A program made the position numbers and the translations under genes. A stretch of DNA of 64,000 nt, from contig NZ_JAALGD010000002.1 of the NCBI RefSeq assembly GCF_011059135.1, forward strand, positions 388,658-452,657. The letters run 5' to 3'. Below the pieces are notes generated by a model. That model ran no database searches. It was not told the DNA's origin and saw only the letters and a list, made by a program, of their open reading frames with translations. The stretch is from Brevibacillus sp. SYP-B805 (GTDB taxonomy: Bacteria > Bacillota > Bacilli > Brevibacillales > Brevibacillaceae). Shown piece after piece: positions 1 to 11,276 of the stretch; within the stretch, counting starts at the first letter, position 1; each line of letters begins with the position of its first letter.

Positions 1-1
1 T

Positions 2-466
2 CTCTCCAGCAGGGGCCAATTGTCCCTGCCTGCCGTGATCCTGATCGCCACGCTGGGCAGCAGCTTGGGCTCCATCATTCCCTTCGCCCTGGGACGGCGG
101 TATGGTTTCTTTCTCTTGCGCCGCTACGCAAGGTATTTGCTGATCTCGAGCCGCTCCATGGAACAAACGGTACGGCTGTCCAACCGCTACGGGGTGCTCG
201 TCCTTCTTCTGGGACGGCTGTTCCCCGGAATCCGTGCCCTCTCTTCCTACATCGCCGGCATCGGCCTGCTTCCCTGGCCTGTTTTCCTTTTATGCAGCAC
301 CCTCGGCTTTGCGTTATTCTGCATCTTCTGGACGCTGATCGGCTATCTGCTGGGGGAGAACTGGCGCACCGTAGTCGGGCTGATCCATAAATATTTAGTA
401 GGAATTGCGATTGGAGCCATAATACTGATAGTACTTTTCCTGACACGCAGAATGGGAAGGAAATAG
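2..466 (+). CDS. DedA-family membrane protein, 5' end missing
   Basis: The frame is open back to base 2, so the N-terminus lies outside the window; the visible part is about 154 residues. It shows the family pattern LGSSLGSIIPFALGRRYG near the start, then a conserved central helix pair with GRLFPGIRALSSYIAG and a last hydrophobic helix ending in RRMGRK. DedA proteins are integral membrane proteins of the VTT/SNARE-associated group, several of which move undecaprenyl phosphate or phosphatidylethanolamine across the membrane; which substrate applies here cannot be read from the sequence. The gene stops 12 bases before the potassium channel gene, so the two are probably co-transcribed. Confidence 0.85.
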   Translation, partial: LSSRGQLSLPAVILIATLGSSLGSIIPFALGRRYGFFLLRRYARYLLISSRSMEQTVRLSNRYGVLVLLLGRLFPGIRALSSYIAGIGLLPWPVFLLCSTLGFALFCIFWTLIGYLLGENWRTVVGLIHKYLVGIAIGAIILIVLFLTRRMGRK

Positions 467-478
467 AGGTTACAGGTC

Positions 479-1828
479 ATGATACTGAAGAAACTGATTG
501 ATATGTTCCATCTTGATCCACCGAAAATACTGGTGCTGGGATTCGCCCTCATCATTCTGATCGGCGCGGCTCTGCTGCACCTGCCGGTCGCGACGGTGGA
601 CGGCCAGGGACTCCCTTGGCTCGATGCCATGTTTACGGCCACATCCGCCACCTGTGTGACCGGTCTGGTTGTGGTGGACACCGGTACCACCTTTACCCTT
701 TTTGGGCAGCTCGTGATCCTGTCGTTGATTCAGGTGGGCGGGCTGGGCTTCATGACATTTGCCACCCTGTTTGCGCTGATCGTACGCAAGCGGATCTCGT
801 TGAGCGAGCGTTTGCTGCTGCAGGAATCATTGAACCAGCTTTCCATCGAGGGGATCGTCCGCCTTGCCAAAATGATCCTGATCTTCACCGCCATCATCGA
901 GCTGACCGGCGGCCTGCTGCTCGCGATCCGCTTTTCGTTTGACATGCCGCTTGGCAGGGCGCTGTATTTCGGGCTGTTCCATGCGATTTCCAACTTCAAC
1001 AACGCCGGATTCGATCTGATGGGCAATTTCTCCAGTCTGACCCGCTATGTCGAGGATCCGCTCGTCACGCTGGTGGTATGCGCGCTGATTACGCTGGGCG
1101 GCATCGGGTTTATGGTCATGACCGAACTGTACGAATACCGCTCCACCCGACGGCTTTCCCTGCATACCAAAGTGGTGCTGGCCACCAGCGGCCTGCTGGT
1201 GGCAGTGGGAACCCTGCTGATCTTTCTGTTGGAATATGAGAATCCGAAAACGCTGCAGCCGCTGTCCGGCATGGGAAAAATACTCGCATCCCTGTTTCAG
1301 GCGGTCACGCCGCGTACAGCCGGTGCCAATACCCTGAATATCCCTGATCTCCAGCAGTCGACGCTCTTTCTGATCATCATCCTGATGTTTGTCGGTGCGT
1401 CCCCCGGCTCCACCGGCGGCGGGATCAAGACCACCACCTTCGCCACGCTGATCGGAGCGGTCTGGGCACAGATCAAGGGGAGGGAAGATGTCATCTTGTT
1501 CCGTCAGCGCATCCTTCCACACATGATATACAAATCGCTCACGGTCACGTTGAGCGGCTTGTTTATCGTCACGGCCGTCACGATGATCCTGTCCATTACG
1601 GAGCGGGGCGCGGACTTTCTGATGCTTCTGTTCGAGGCCACCTCCGCCTTCGGCACGGTTGGCCTCTCCATGGGGCTGACTCCCCATCTCACCCCCGTCG
1701 GCGAAACGATCATCATGCTCACCATGTTTGCCGGTCGGGTCGGGCCGCTGACGATCGCCTATGCCCTCGCGCAGCGGAAAAAGAAAGAGTATTTCCGTTA
1801 TCCCAAAGGCAAGATCATGATTGGATGA
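479..1828 (+). CDS. ktrB: Ktr/Trk-type potassium uptake channel subunit (KtrB-like)
   Basis: This 449-residue membrane protein is the ion-conducting subunit of a Ktr potassium uptake system. Four pore-loop repeats are visible: TATSATCVTGL near residue 53, ISNFNNAGFDL near 171, VTPRTAGAN near 276 and TSAFGTVGLS near 388, each with the filter glycine of the TrkH/KtrB superfamily. The length fits KtrB/KtrD (about 450) rather than the longer TrkH. No KtrA/C RCK partner is next to it; in Bacillus the ktrD-type subunit is likewise unpaired, so this may be KtrD. It is downstream of the DedA gene in one apparent operon and ends at a hairpin terminator. Confidence 0.9.
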   Translation: MILKKLIDMFHLDPPKILVLGFALIILIGAALLHLPVATVDGQGLPWLDAMFTATSATCVTGLVVVDTGTTFTLFGQLVILSLIQVGGLGFMTFATLFALIVRKRISLSERLLLQESLNQLSIEGIVRLAKMILIFTAIIELTGGLLLAIRFSFDMPLGRALYFGLFHAISNFNNAGFDLMGNFSSLTRYVEDPLVTLVVCALITLGGIGFMVMTELYEYRSTRRLSLHTKVVLATSGLLVAVGTLLIFLLEYENPKTLQPLSGMGKILASLFQAVTPRTAGANTLNIPDLQQSTLFLIIILMFVGASPGSTGGGIKTTTFATLIGAVWAQIKGREDVILFRQRILPHMIYKSLTVTLSGLFIVTAVTMILSITERGADFLMLLFEATSAFGTVGLSMGLTPHLTPVGETIIMLTMFAGRVGPLTIAYALAQRKKKEYFRYPKGKIMIG

Positions 1829-1900
1829 GAAAACTCGGAGCGAAGCCCCGGGCCTTTTGGCGTTAGAGAATATCCGAACGTTTGCGATTAGCTGGATTAT

Positions 1901-1942
1901 CCCCATCGCTTCAGCCGGAAGAGCGCAGCGATGGGGATTTTC
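1901..1942 (+). terminator. Terminator of the DedA-ktrB operon
   Basis: A perfect 10-bp stem (CCCCATCGCT at 1901-1910 with AGCGATGGGG at 1927-1936) is followed by ATTTTCG on the plus strand. The right arm and loop lie inside the last codons of the convergent symporter gene, so the terminator also encodes the symporter C-terminus. Confidence 0.75.
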
Positions 1943-3293
1943 GTTTGGCCATCAGGAGGGTGGCCGCACTCCAGAGGCCGCTGACATAAATCGGATCGAT
2001 TCCGGTTGCGGACTGCCCCCACCATGTCCACAGCAGGGCCACCATGGGTGAAATCCAGACGGACCACGCAACCCAGCGGTGGTCGAGGGGTCCGAGCCGC
2101 AGAAGATAACACATAAGCGGAAGGAAGATCGTGACGCCGCGCAGCGTCATGGCCAGAAACGCCCAATGCAGGATCAGCGAGTCGGCTTCCAGGCAGACGA
2201 GCGCATAAGCCAGCGCGATCACCAGCAGGATCAGGGCCCGGGAGACCGCCAATTTTGCCGACTCCCGGACGAGGTGGGTGGTAAAGCGCTGAATCACGTC
2301 CTGGTTCAGGATGGTGCCAATGCTGAGCGCCAGGGCAGCCCCTGTCATCACCACGGAGATCAGCATGACCGCATACGCGATCCCGGCGAACCAGGGCGGT
2401 GCATGCAGCAGAAAGAACTGCGGCAGCGCCGAACGGGGCGGCAAATCCGGATGGATGTCGTGCATATACAGGCCGATCCATGCGCTGCACAGGCCGATGA
2501 GGATGATGACAGCCCCCGCCATAAAGGCCCCCCTGCGCGCCGCTTGGGCCGACCTGCTCGCAAAAATCGGCTGGATATACGCCTGCGTCGAGAAGATGCC
2601 GATGAACATGGCCGCTCCCTGCGCCCACCCGGCAGCCGGATCGCCGGCAAACAGGGAGAGCCGTCCCTCCTCCCACCAGCGCAGATACGCCGCACTCGCC
2701 ATTTCCGTGAACAACCAGCCCCCGGTAAGGAAAAGAACACCGATGAGCAAAACGGTTTTGATGGTGCCGACCAGACTGGCGCCCATGAATCCGCCCAGCA
2801 TGATGTAGGCCAGGATCAGCAGGGAAGGAAGCAGGGCAAGAAGCGGCTGGTTCCCCTGCCAAAAGCCGGCGAGAATCGGCAGGGCGGCCAGGATCTGGGC
2901 CACCACCTGGATAAACATGCCGAGTGACAGAAACAGACTGGCACCCAGACGGGCGCGCTCGCCGTATTCGTGCCCGATCAGCGCGGGCAGCGTCTCCACC
3001 CGGATGCGCCGCAAGCGCTCCGCAAACAACCCGAGCGCCATCACCGCAACCCCGCCGCCAAGCGTAAACCAGAGCGCCGACAAGCCGTGGCGGAAGGCCA
3101 GCTCCCCGGTACCGACAATCGACGTCCCTCCGACAAAGCCGCCTACCAGCGCTCCAGCCACCATGCCGGAAGAAAGCGTTCCCCCCGCATTGGCAAAATC
3201 GCTCGCCCTCTTCACCCTGCGCTTGGCAGCGATCCCGGCCGTGACTGTGACAAGCAGGACGAGAACGAATGCGCTGTAAAACGTGGCTGACAC
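1911..3293 (-). CDS. Sodium:solute symporter family (SSS) transporter
   Basis: The 460-residue protein is a multi-helix transporter of the SSS/SLC5 family. The N-terminal part carries the SSS signature region with the cytoplasmic RVKRASDFANAGGTLSSGMVAGALVGGFVGGTS segment and the ERLRRIRVETLPALIGHEYGER loop (residues about 90-115). Substrate is unknown; such proteins move proline, pantothenate, acetate or sugars with sodium. The start is a GTG at 3293 with a GGGAG ribosome site about 10 bases upstream. It has its own promoter right after the leuB terminator and is therefore not part of the ilv-leu operon. Confidence 0.85.
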   Translation of the reverse strand: MSATFYSAFVLVLLVTVTAGIAAKRRVKRASDFANAGGTLSSGMVAGALVGGFVGGTSIVGTGELAFRHGLSALWFTLGGGVAVMALGLFAERLRRIRVETLPALIGHEYGERARLGASLFLSLGMFIQVVAQILAALPILAGFWQGNQPLLALLPSLLILAYIMLGGFMGASLVGTIKTVLLIGVLFLTGGWLFTEMASAAYLRWWEEGRLSLFAGDPAAGWAQGAAMFIGIFSTQAYIQPIFASRSAQAARRGAFMAGAVIILIGLCSAWIGLYMHDIHPDLPPRSALPQFFLLHAPPWFAGIAYAVMLISVVMTGAALALSIGTILNQDVIQRFTTHLVRESAKLAVSRALILLVIALAYALVCLEADSLILHWAFLAMTLRGVTIFLPLMCYLLRLGPLDHRWVAWSVWISPMVALLWTWWGQSATGIDPIYVSGLWSAATLLMAKRKSPSLRSSG

Positions 3294-3340
3294 CTGACCG
3301 CTCTCCCTTCCGAATCTGATCTGAGTTCATTAATGATTTC

Positions 3341-3370
3341 AGTATAGAAGATGCCTTCCTCTTTTTACAA
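3341..3370 (-). promoter_or_regulatory. Sigma-A promoter of the SSS symporter gene
   Basis: On the minus strand TTGTAA (3370-3365) and TATACT (3346-3341) are separated by 18 bases. The -35 sits directly behind the leuB terminator. Confidence 0.6.
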
Positions 3371-3403
3371 GAAAAAAGAAGGGGCTGCCAAAGTAGCAGC
3401 CCT
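3371..3403 (-). terminator. Terminator of the ilv-leu operon
   Basis: On the minus strand a GGGCTGC/GCAGCCC stem (3402-3396 with 3388-3382) is followed by TTCTTTTTTC. It closes the operon directly after leuB, which shows that leuC and leuD are not in this transcript. Confidence 0.9.
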
Positions 3404-3438
3404 TCCATGAAGCTCACATGCAACGCGTATGATCTGCG

Positions 3439-4542
3439 TTACTTTTTCACCGTCCGCTTCGCCAGTTCGTTCAGCACCAGCTGCCCGATTTCCACGGTAC
3501 CGAGCGCCTTGCTCTTGTCCTGCGCAATGTCGCCCGTGCGATGTCCTGCTTCCAGCACCGCCCACACCGCCTGCTCAACCGCAGCGGCTGCTTCGTCAAG
3601 ACCGAGGGAATGGCGCAGCAGCATCGCAGCGGACAGGATGGTCGCCAGCGGATTGGCGATCCCCTTGCCGGCGATATCCGGCGCGGAACCGTGAACCGGT
3701 TCGTACAGGCCGAAGCTTCCTTCCGCCAGGCTGGCCGAGGCCAGCATCCCGATGGAGCCGGTCAGCATGGCCGCCTGATCGCTCAAGATGTCGCCAAACA
3801 TGTTTTCGGTGACGATCACGTCAAACTGCTTGGGGGCGCGTACCAGCTGCATGGCGCAGGAATCGACCAGCATGTGCGACAGCTCCACATCCGGATAATC
3901 GGCGGCCACCCGCTCCGCCACCTTGCGCCAAAGGCGGGAGCTTTCCAGCACGTTCGCCTTGTCGACGGAGACCAGCCGCCTGCTGCGTTTGCGCGCCAGT
4001 TCGAAGGCGACGCGCAGAATCCGCTCAATCTCCGCTTCGTGGTAGATCAGCAGATCTTCGGCCACTTCCCCGCCATCCGCTGCCGCATACCGTTTCTTCT
4101 CGCCGAAGTAGATTCCGCCCGTCAATTCCCGGACGACGATCAGATCAACGCCGGACACCACCTCCGGTTTCAGCGAGGACGCGTCCACCAGGCTGGGATG
4201 CATCGTTGCCGGACGGATGTTGGCAAAGAGTCCGAGCGCTTTGCGGATGCCGAGCAGCCCCGTTTCCGGACGCAGGTGGCCCGGATTCTGGTCCCATTTC
4301 GGTCCGCCGACCGCTCCGAGCAGCACCGCGTCTGCGCGCTTCGCGATCTCCAGGGTTTCTTCGGGAAGCGGCGTGCCATCCGTATCGATGGCGATGCCGC
4401 CGATTCGTCCATACTCGAATTCAATCGTTACGCCGGTCTGTTCGGCGACGGCGCCCAGCACCTTGACCGCTTCCGCGACGATCTCCGGGCCAATTCCGTC
4501 CCCCGGCAGGACAGCTATTTTATATGTGTTCTTTTTCTCCAT
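3439..4542 (-). CDS. leuB: 3-isopropylmalate dehydrogenase
   Basis: LeuB oxidises and decarboxylates 3-isopropylmalate to 2-oxoisocaproate with NAD+, in the cytoplasm, in leucine synthesis. The 367-residue protein has the N-terminal nucleotide region [12 protein letters not shown], the substrate loop with [11 protein letters not shown] and [15 protein letters not shown], the catalytic Tyr/Lys region ([13 protein letters not shown], then VDKANVLES) and the metal-binding [14 protein letters not shown]. Length is normal. The ATG at 4542 has a GGGAGAAG ribosome site. It is the last gene of the ilvB-ilvN-ilvC-leuA-leuB operon, 54 bases after leuA, and is followed by the terminator. Confidence 0.97.
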   Translation of the reverse strand: MEKKNTYKIAVLPGDGIGPEIVAEAVKVLGAVAEQTGVTIEFEYGRIGGIAIDTDGTPLPEETLEIAKRADAVLLGAVGGPKWDQNPGHLRPETGLLGIRKALGLFANIRPATMHPSLVDASSLKPEVVSGVDLIVVRELTGGIYFGEKKRYAAADGGEVAEDLLIYHEAEIERILRVAFELARKRSRRLVSVDKANVLESSRLWRKVAERVAADYPDVELSHMLVDSCAMQLVRAPKQFDVIVTENMFGDILSDQAAMLTGSIGMLASASLAEGSFGLYEPVHGSAPDIAGKGIANPLATILSAAMLLRHSLGLDEAAAAVEQAVWAVLEAGHRTGDIAQDKSKALGTVEIGQLVLNELAKRTVKK

Positions 4543-4596
4543 CGCGCACTTCTCCCACTCGTAATCTCCGTTCTGTTTCTCCCCACTTTGTCTCTG

Positions 4597-6135
4597 CTAT
4601 ACTTCCACACTGACGGCCAGGGGTTCACCGCGCCGTTCGATGATTTTGTTGATGGCGCGCACATAGGCGATCGCGCTCGCCTCCAGCACGTCCGTGCTTA
4701 CCCCGCGACCCTGCACGACGAGATCGCCCTGCTGCAGCCGGACGAACACTTCGCCCAGCGCATCCTTGCCGTGCGTGACAGAGGAGATCTTGTAATCGAC
4801 GAGCGTCACGTCTTCGCCGGTCGCCCGGTCAATCGCCTTGTAGATCGAATCGACCGACCCGTTGCCGCAGGCGGCTTCTTCGCACACCTGGCCGTCCACC
4901 CGCTTCAGCCGGACGCTGGCCGTCGGCATCGACAGGTTGCCGTAGGAGAGCTGGATCGACTCCAGATGATAGGTTTCCGGCACGCCGACAATCTTGGCGT
5001 CCACGAGCGCGAGGATGTCCTCGTCGCTGATCTCTTTCTTCTTGTCGCACAGCTCCTTGAAAGCGGCGAACGCCACATCGATCTCCTGCTGCTCCAGATG
5101 GTATCCAAGCTCCGTCAGCTTATCCTTGAAGGCGTGGCGGCCCGAATGTTTGCCGAGCACCAGACGGTTGGACTTGAAGCCGACGGACTCCGGACGGATG
5201 ATTTCGTAGGTGGAGGCTTCCTTCAGCACGCCATCCTGGTGAATGCCCGACTCATGAGCATATGCGTTGGCACCGACGATCGCCTTGTTCCCCGGCACGA
5301 TCATCCCGGTCAAGCGGCTGACCAGCTGGCTGGTGCGGGCGATCTCGCGCAGATGCAGGGCGGTGGTCGCCTGATAGACATCCTTGCGCGTCTCCAGGGC
5401 CAGGGCCACCTCTTCCAGCGCCGTGTTGCCCGCGCGCTCTCCGATGCCGTTGATGGTGCCTTCCACCTGGGTAACGCCCGCCTCAATCGCCGCCAGGCTG
5501 TTGGCCACCGCCATGCCGAGATCGTCATGGCAGTGACAGCTCAGTTTCACCTTTTCAATGCCGGCAACCCGTTTTTGCAGTTCGCGGAAGATGTTGCCGT
5601 ACTCGATCGGCGTCATGTAGCCGACTGTGTCAGGAATATTGATGATCGTCGCCCCTGCCTTGATCACGGCCTCCACCACTTCGGCCAGGAAATCGATCTC
5701 CGTGCGGGCCGCGTCCTCTGCCGAGAATTCCACTTCGGACAGGTAGTTCTTGGCGTATGTCACGGCGGCGACCGCCCGCTCCACCACTTCTTCCTTGCTC
5801 ATGCGCAGTTTGTACTGCCGATGAATCGGCGAGGTGGCCAAGAACACGTGCATACATGCATGTTCCGCATGGCGCAGCGCCTCGTATGCCTTATCGATAT
5901 CATCCTTGACCGAACGCGCCAGACTGACGACAGTGGCATTTTTGATCCGCTTCGCCACTTCTGCAACGGATCGCTGATCGCCGGGGGAGGCGGCCGCGAA
6001 GCCTGCCTCGATCCGGGTGACGCCAAGCTTCTCCAACTGGAGAGCAATCTCCACCTTTTCATTGGTGCTCAAATTTACGCCGGGTGACTGTTCGCCATCT
6101 CGCAACGTCGTGTCGAATATTTCGATAATCCGCAC
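4597..6135 (-). CDS. leuA: 2-isopropylmalate synthase
   Basis: LeuA condenses acetyl-CoA with 2-oxoisovalerate, the committed step of leucine synthesis. The 512-residue protein has the DTTLRDGEQSPG motif at its N-terminus, the metal-binding HCHDDLGMAVANS motif in the TIM barrel, and a C-terminal LeuA dimer domain (leucine feedback site) from about residue 385. I place the start at the GTG at 6135 because GGAGGTG lies 8 bases before it and homologues begin at this point; the frame is open further upstream to an ATG at 6168 without a better ribosome site. It lies 39 bases downstream of ilvC. Confidence 0.96.
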   Translation of the reverse strand: MRIIEIFDTTLRDGEQSPGVNLSTNEKVEIALQLEKLGVTRIEAGFAAASPGDQRSVAEVAKRIKNATVVSLARSVKDDIDKAYEALRHAEHACMHVFLATSPIHRQYKLRMSKEEVVERAVAAVTYAKNYLSEVEFSAEDAARTEIDFLAEVVEAVIKAGATIINIPDTVGYMTPIEYGNIFRELQKRVAGIEKVKLSCHCHDDLGMAVANSLAAIEAGVTQVEGTINGIGERAGNTALEEVALALETRKDVYQATTALHLREIARTSQLVSRLTGMIVPGNKAIVGANAYAHESGIHQDGVLKEASTYEIIRPESVGFKSNRLVLGKHSGRHAFKDKLTELGYHLEQQEIDVAFAAFKELCDKKKEISDEDILALVDAKIVGVPETYHLESIQLSYGNLSMPTASVRLKRVDGQVCEEAACGNGSVDSIYKAIDRATGEDVTLVDYKISSVTHGKDALGEVFVRLQQGDLVVQGRGVSTDVLEASAIAYVRAINKIIERRGEPLAVSVEV

Positions 6136-6174
6136 TTCTCTCCACCTCCGTTTTTCTTCTCGTCCCAACCTGGG

Positions 6175-7753
<1,579 letters not shown>

Positions 7754-7754
7754 G

Positions 7755-9488
7755 TTACTCGTCCCCCATTACCATTTGATCCAGGGTGTGTCCTGGTGCG
7801 ACCATCGGCCAGACATTCTCCTCAGGCGCTACGCGGAAATCGATCACGACCGGACCGTCGTAAGCGAGGGCTTCCGCCCAGACGGCTTTGGCCTCCTCCG
7901 ATGTAGTCGCCCGCAGCCCTTTCACGCCGTATGCTTCCGCCAGCTTGACGAAATCCGGGCTGCACGTCAGGTCGATCTGGCTGTAGCGGTTGTCGTAGAA
8001 GACCTCCTGCCACTGTCTGACCATGCCCAGGCACTGGTTGTTGATGATAGCCACCTTGACCGGCAGCTTGTATTGATTGAGGATCGCCAGCTCCTGGTTG
8101 GTCATCTGGAAGCCGCCGTCCCCGACAACCGCGATCACCGTCCGGTCGGGATGGGCAACCTGCGCCCCGATCGCCGCCGGGAAGCCGAAGCCCATGGTGC
8201 CGAGACCGCCGGAAGAGATCAGCGAGCGGGCGTGCTTGAACTTGTAGAACTGGGCCACCCACATCTGATGCTGGCCGACGTCCGTCGTCACAATCGCGTC
8301 GCCCTGTGTCGTCTCGAACAGCATCTCGATCACTTCCTGGGGCTTCAGTTCCGCTCCCTTGCGATATTTGAAGGGATAAGCCTGCTGCCACTCCTTCAGC
8401 TGCCCGATCCAGGCTTCCGTATCGCAGGCTTGGGCCAACGGCAGCACTTTTTGCAGGGTGCTCTTCACATCCCCCGCCACCGTCACCGCCGTCTCCACGT
8501 TCTTGCCGAGCTCGGCCGGGTCGATATCGACGTGGACGATCCGCGCATTGGGCGCGAACTCCTTCGTCCGTCCCATCGTGATCCGGTCGTCGAAACGGGC
8601 CCCGAGTCCGATCACACAGTCTGCCTGCAGCAGGGCCTGGTTGGCGGTGTAGCTGCCGTGCATCCCCGGCATGCCGAGGGCGAGCTCATGCGTACCCGGG
8701 AATCCTCCCAACCCCATGAAGGTATTGATCACCGGAATGCGGGTTTTCTCGGCAAAGGCGAGCAGCTCCCGATCCGCCCCGGCGCTGATGACGCCCCCGC
8801 CCGCAAGAATCACCGGCTTTTTTGCCTTCCGGATCGCCGCGAGGAATGCCTCCACCTCTTCATCCTGCGGCACCAGCGTATCCTGATAGCCGCGGATCTT
8901 CACCGTCTCCGGATAGTAGAACGGCGCCTTCGCGTTGCTCACATCCTTGGGGATATCAATCAGCACCGGACCCGGACGTCCCGTGGTGGCGATATAGAAC
9001 GCTTCCTTGACGATGCGCGGCAGGTCGCGCACGTCGCGGACAAAGTAGCTGTGCTTCGTGATGGGAAGGGTGATCCCGGTAATGTTGGCCTCCTGGAACG
9101 CGTCCGTTCCCACCAGCGACTGCGGCACGTTGCCGGTGATGCAGACAAGCGGAACCGAATCCATCTGGGCCGTCGCGATGCCGGTTACCAGATTGGTTGC
9201 CCCCGGACCGGACGTTGCCATCACGACACCAGGCTTGCCGGTTGCCCGGGCATAGCCGTCGGCGGCGTGAATCGCTCCCTGCTCGTGGCGGGTCAACACA
9301 TGCTTCAGATGGCTGTAGTAGAGGGAATCATAGATCGGGAGCACCGCGCCGCCCGGATAACCGAAAACATACTCCACGCCTTCGAGTATCAGACAGCGCA
9401 GGAGTGTTTCCGCCCCCGTCAGTTCTTCGCCGAACCCAAGATTCGGCACGCCGCGTTTTGCCTCTAATTCGGCGATTTCTACACTCAT
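7755..9488 (-). CDS. ilvB: Acetolactate synthase large (catalytic) subunit
   Basis: IlvB is the thiamine-diphosphate enzyme that condenses pyruvate with pyruvate or 2-oxobutyrate, the first common step of branched-chain amino acid synthesis. The 577-residue protein has the catalytic glutamate in TRHEQGAIHAADGYARATG, the central domain with a nucleotide/FAD pocket, and the ThDP motif VVGDGGFQMTNQELAILNQYKLPVKVAIINN near residue 440. The start at 9488 is chosen because GGAGGAG lies just upstream; an ATG at 9503 overlaps that ribosome site. It is the first gene of the operon and follows the T-box leader. Confidence 0.97.
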   Translation of the reverse strand: MSVEIAELEAKRGVPNLGFGEELTGAETLLRCLILEGVEYVFGYPGGAVLPIYDSLYYSHLKHVLTRHEQGAIHAADGYARATGKPGVVMATSGPGATNLVTGIATAQMDSVPLVCITGNVPQSLVGTDAFQEANITGITLPITKHSYFVRDVRDLPRIVKEAFYIATTGRPGPVLIDIPKDVSNAKAPFYYPETVKIRGYQDTLVPQDEEVEAFLAAIRKAKKPVILAGGGVISAGADRELLAFAEKTRIPVINTFMGLGGFPGTHELALGMPGMHGSYTANQALLQADCVIGLGARFDDRITMGRTKEFAPNARIVHVDIDPAELGKNVETAVTVAGDVKSTLQKVLPLAQACDTEAWIGQLKEWQQAYPFKYRKGAELKPQEVIEMLFETTQGDAIVTTDVGQHQMWVAQFYKFKHARSLISSGGLGTMGFGFPAAIGAQVAHPDRTVIAVVGDGGFQMTNQELAILNQYKLPVKVAIINNQCLGMVRQWQEVFYDNRYSQIDLTCSPDFVKLAEAYGVKGLRATTSEEAKAVWAEALAYDGPVVIDFRVAPEENVWPMVAPGHTLDQMVMGDE

Positions 9489-9868
9489 GGTTCTCTCCTC
9501 CATCCTTAGGAAAATAATAAAAACCCTTTCCCCCCGACACTGTAACCATGTCTGTTTGGGGCGAAAGGGTTCGCGGTACCACCCAACTTCGTTGGCGCCT
9601 CACGGTCAAGCCAACCTCTGGCAGTCCTGGAATCATCCAGTTTCTGACTGCGACACCATAACGGGTGTCAAGCGGTCCCAACTACTGATCGCATGCGCGA
9701 CGTTCATCAGGACGGCTCGGAGGGGAGCAATTGAACGCATTCTTGCCTGGCTCTCATCAACCCCAGACTCTCTGTGAAGAAGAGGCGCTCAATTATTGTC
9801 CTCGTCATTGCCCTGTTTTTGTAAAATTCCCAATTGTCGACGGTATCAGAAAATAAAAGGTTATGACT
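9489..9868 (-). promoter_or_regulatory. Leucine T-box leader of the ilv-leu operon
   Basis: The leader contains the T-box sequence TGGGTGGTACCGCG (minus strand, about 9585-9572). A terminator stem follows, with AACCCTTTCGCCCC (about 9570-9557) pairing with GGGGGGAAAGGGTT (about 9534-9521) and then TTTATTATTTT. A stem I-like region with AGAGAG lies near the 5' end. The likely specifier is CTC (Leu) at 9727-9725, directly before CCCTCCGAG; the thrS leader shows its own codon before the matching CCCTTCGAG. Uncharged tRNA-Leu should stabilise the antiterminator and switch on the operon. Confidence 0.9.
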
Positions 9869-9869
9869 G

Positions 9870-9898
9870 ATTATAGCTAGGCAAATCCGGGGTGTCAA
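9870..9898 (-). promoter_or_regulatory. Consensus sigma-A promoter of the ilv-leu operon
   Basis: On the minus strand TTGACA (9898-9893) and TATAAT (9875-9870) are separated by exactly 17 bases: both hexamers match consensus. Such a strong promoter fits a gene set whose control is exerted after initiation by the T-box. Confidence 0.92.
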
Positions 9899-10029
9899 CG
9901 AAATCAAAATATTTTTATTACACTTTTTTCCGAACGATTGATCAGTCGAAAACCGCTTTGCGGCACCCTTTTTTCGTGTAAGCGGATACACACATTTTTC
10001 ATAAAAGCAGGGATCGTTCTGTAAATCAA

Positions 10030-10076
10030 TGGAAAAGGCCGGTCAGCCTCCTGTGTGCTGATACCGGCCTTTTCCC
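10030..10076 (-). terminator. Terminator downstream of sat
   Basis: A 17-bp nearly perfect stem (GGAAAAGGCCGGTCAGC at 10031-10047 with GCTGATACCGGCCTTTTCC) follows sat on the minus strand. The U-tract is within the stem (CCTTTTCC) and the same hairpin can act on the opposite strand. Confidence 0.75.
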
Positions 10077-10087
10077 TTTTTCTTCCA

Positions 10088-11260
10088 TTATGATTCCACA
10101 GTCAATTTTTCCTGCAGCCCCTTGATCAGGACACGCGCCACTTCGGGACGCGTGAACTCCGGCGGCGGCGTCTGGCCGCTCTGCAGCAGCTGCCGCACCT
10201 TGGTTCCGGAAAGCGTCAGATGGTCGGCCTCGTCATGCGGGCACGTCTTGGCGGTCGCCATGCTTTGGCATTTGCGGCAGTAGAAGCTGTGCTCGAAGAA
10301 CAGGAGCGTGATCCCCAGCTCCTCCGGGGTAAACTCGGAAAAGATATGCTGGGCATCATACGTGCCGTAGTAGCTGCCCACCCCGGCGTGATCCCGGCCG
10401 ACGATGAAATGGGTGCAGCCGTAGTTTTTGCGCACCATGGCGTGAAAGACCGCTTCGCGCGGCCCCGCATAGCGCATGGCGGCCGGAAACGCGGCGAGAA
10501 ACACCCGCTCCGGCGGGTAGTAGTGCTTCAGCAGGACGAAGTAGCTCTCCATGCGCACCGCCGCCGGGATATCGTCCGCCTTGGTTTCCCCCACCAACGG
10601 ATTCAGGAAAAGACCGTCCACCATTTCCAGGGCCGCCTTCTGGATATACTCGTGGGCCCGATGGACGGGATTGCGCGTTTGAAAGCCGACGACGGTCTTC
10701 CAGCCTTTCTGTTTGAACACGGCCCGCGTCTCGGCTGGCGTATAGTAATGTTCCCGGAACTGGCAGGAAGCGAGCGGGTTGAGCACGTCGATCGGGCCGC
10801 CCAGGCAGAGCGACGGCCGTTCGTACAGCCTTTTGACGCCGGGGTGGGCGCTATCTGTCGTGCGGTAGACGTGCAGGGCTTCTTTCCGTTTGTCCGGCCA
10901 ATAGATGCTGGCAACGGTAAGAATGGCATAATCGATGCCGTCCTGCCCGCGCAGCAGCACTTTGTCCCCGACCGAGAGCTCCCGGTAGCGCTCATCGACC
11001 GCTAGCGTGACCGGAATCGGCCAAACGGTCCCGTCGGCCAGCCGCATCGTCTGCAATACCGCCTCATAATCCTCCTCTCCCAGAAAGCCGGTCAGCGGGG
11101 AAAACGCCCCCATCCCGATGCACTGTATATCGGACAGCGTCCAGGCATCAATATGGAGTACCGGATAGGAGCGGCTCTCCTGCAGCGCCCTGTCGCGATC
11201 CGCCCCTGTCAGGAAGCGATCGACGAGGAAACCGCCGTGCGGCAAGTTGGTATCCATCAT
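10088..11260 (-). CDS. sat: Sulfate adenylyltransferase (ATP sulfurylase)
   Basis: Sat activates sulfate with ATP to adenosine 5'-phosphosulfate (APS) in assimilation. The 390-residue enzyme has the N-terminal PUA-like domain (ending near [18 protein letters not shown]), then the catalytic domain with [12 protein letters not shown] (the QxRNPxHxxH motif) and [13 protein letters not shown] zinc-like cluster HSFYCRKCQ...CPHDEADH is near the C-terminus, as in bacterial monofunctional enzymes. No APS kinase domain is attached. The first ATG of a doublet at 11260 is preferred because GGGGAGG lies seven bases upstream. It follows cysH by 16 bases, so the two form a cysH-sat operon. Confidence 0.95.
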   Translation of the reverse strand: MMDTNLPHGGFLVDRFLTGADRDRALQESRSYPVLHIDAWTLSDIQCIGMGAFSPLTGFLGEEDYEAVLQTMRLADGTVWPIPVTLAVDERYRELSVGDKVLLRGQDGIDYAILTVASIYWPDKRKEALHVYRTTDSAHPGVKRLYERPSLCLGGPIDVLNPLASCQFREHYYTPAETRAVFKQKGWKTVVGFQTRNPVHRAHEYIQKAALEMVDGLFLNPLVGETKADDIPAAVRMESYFVLLKHYYPPERVFLAAFPAAMRYAGPREAVFHAMVRKNYGCTHFIVGRDHAGVGSYYGTYDAQHIFSEFTPEELGITLLFFEHSFYCRKCQSMATAKTCPHDEADHLTLSGTKVRQLLQSGQTPPPEFTRPEVARVLIKGLQEKLTVES

Positions 11261-11276
11261 CTCACAACCTCCCCGT

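Noticed and set aside
3541..6087. An 848-codon open frame on the plus strand
   Set aside because: It lies antisense to leuB and leuA, which have clear family motifs; the frame is a by-product of high GC codon use.
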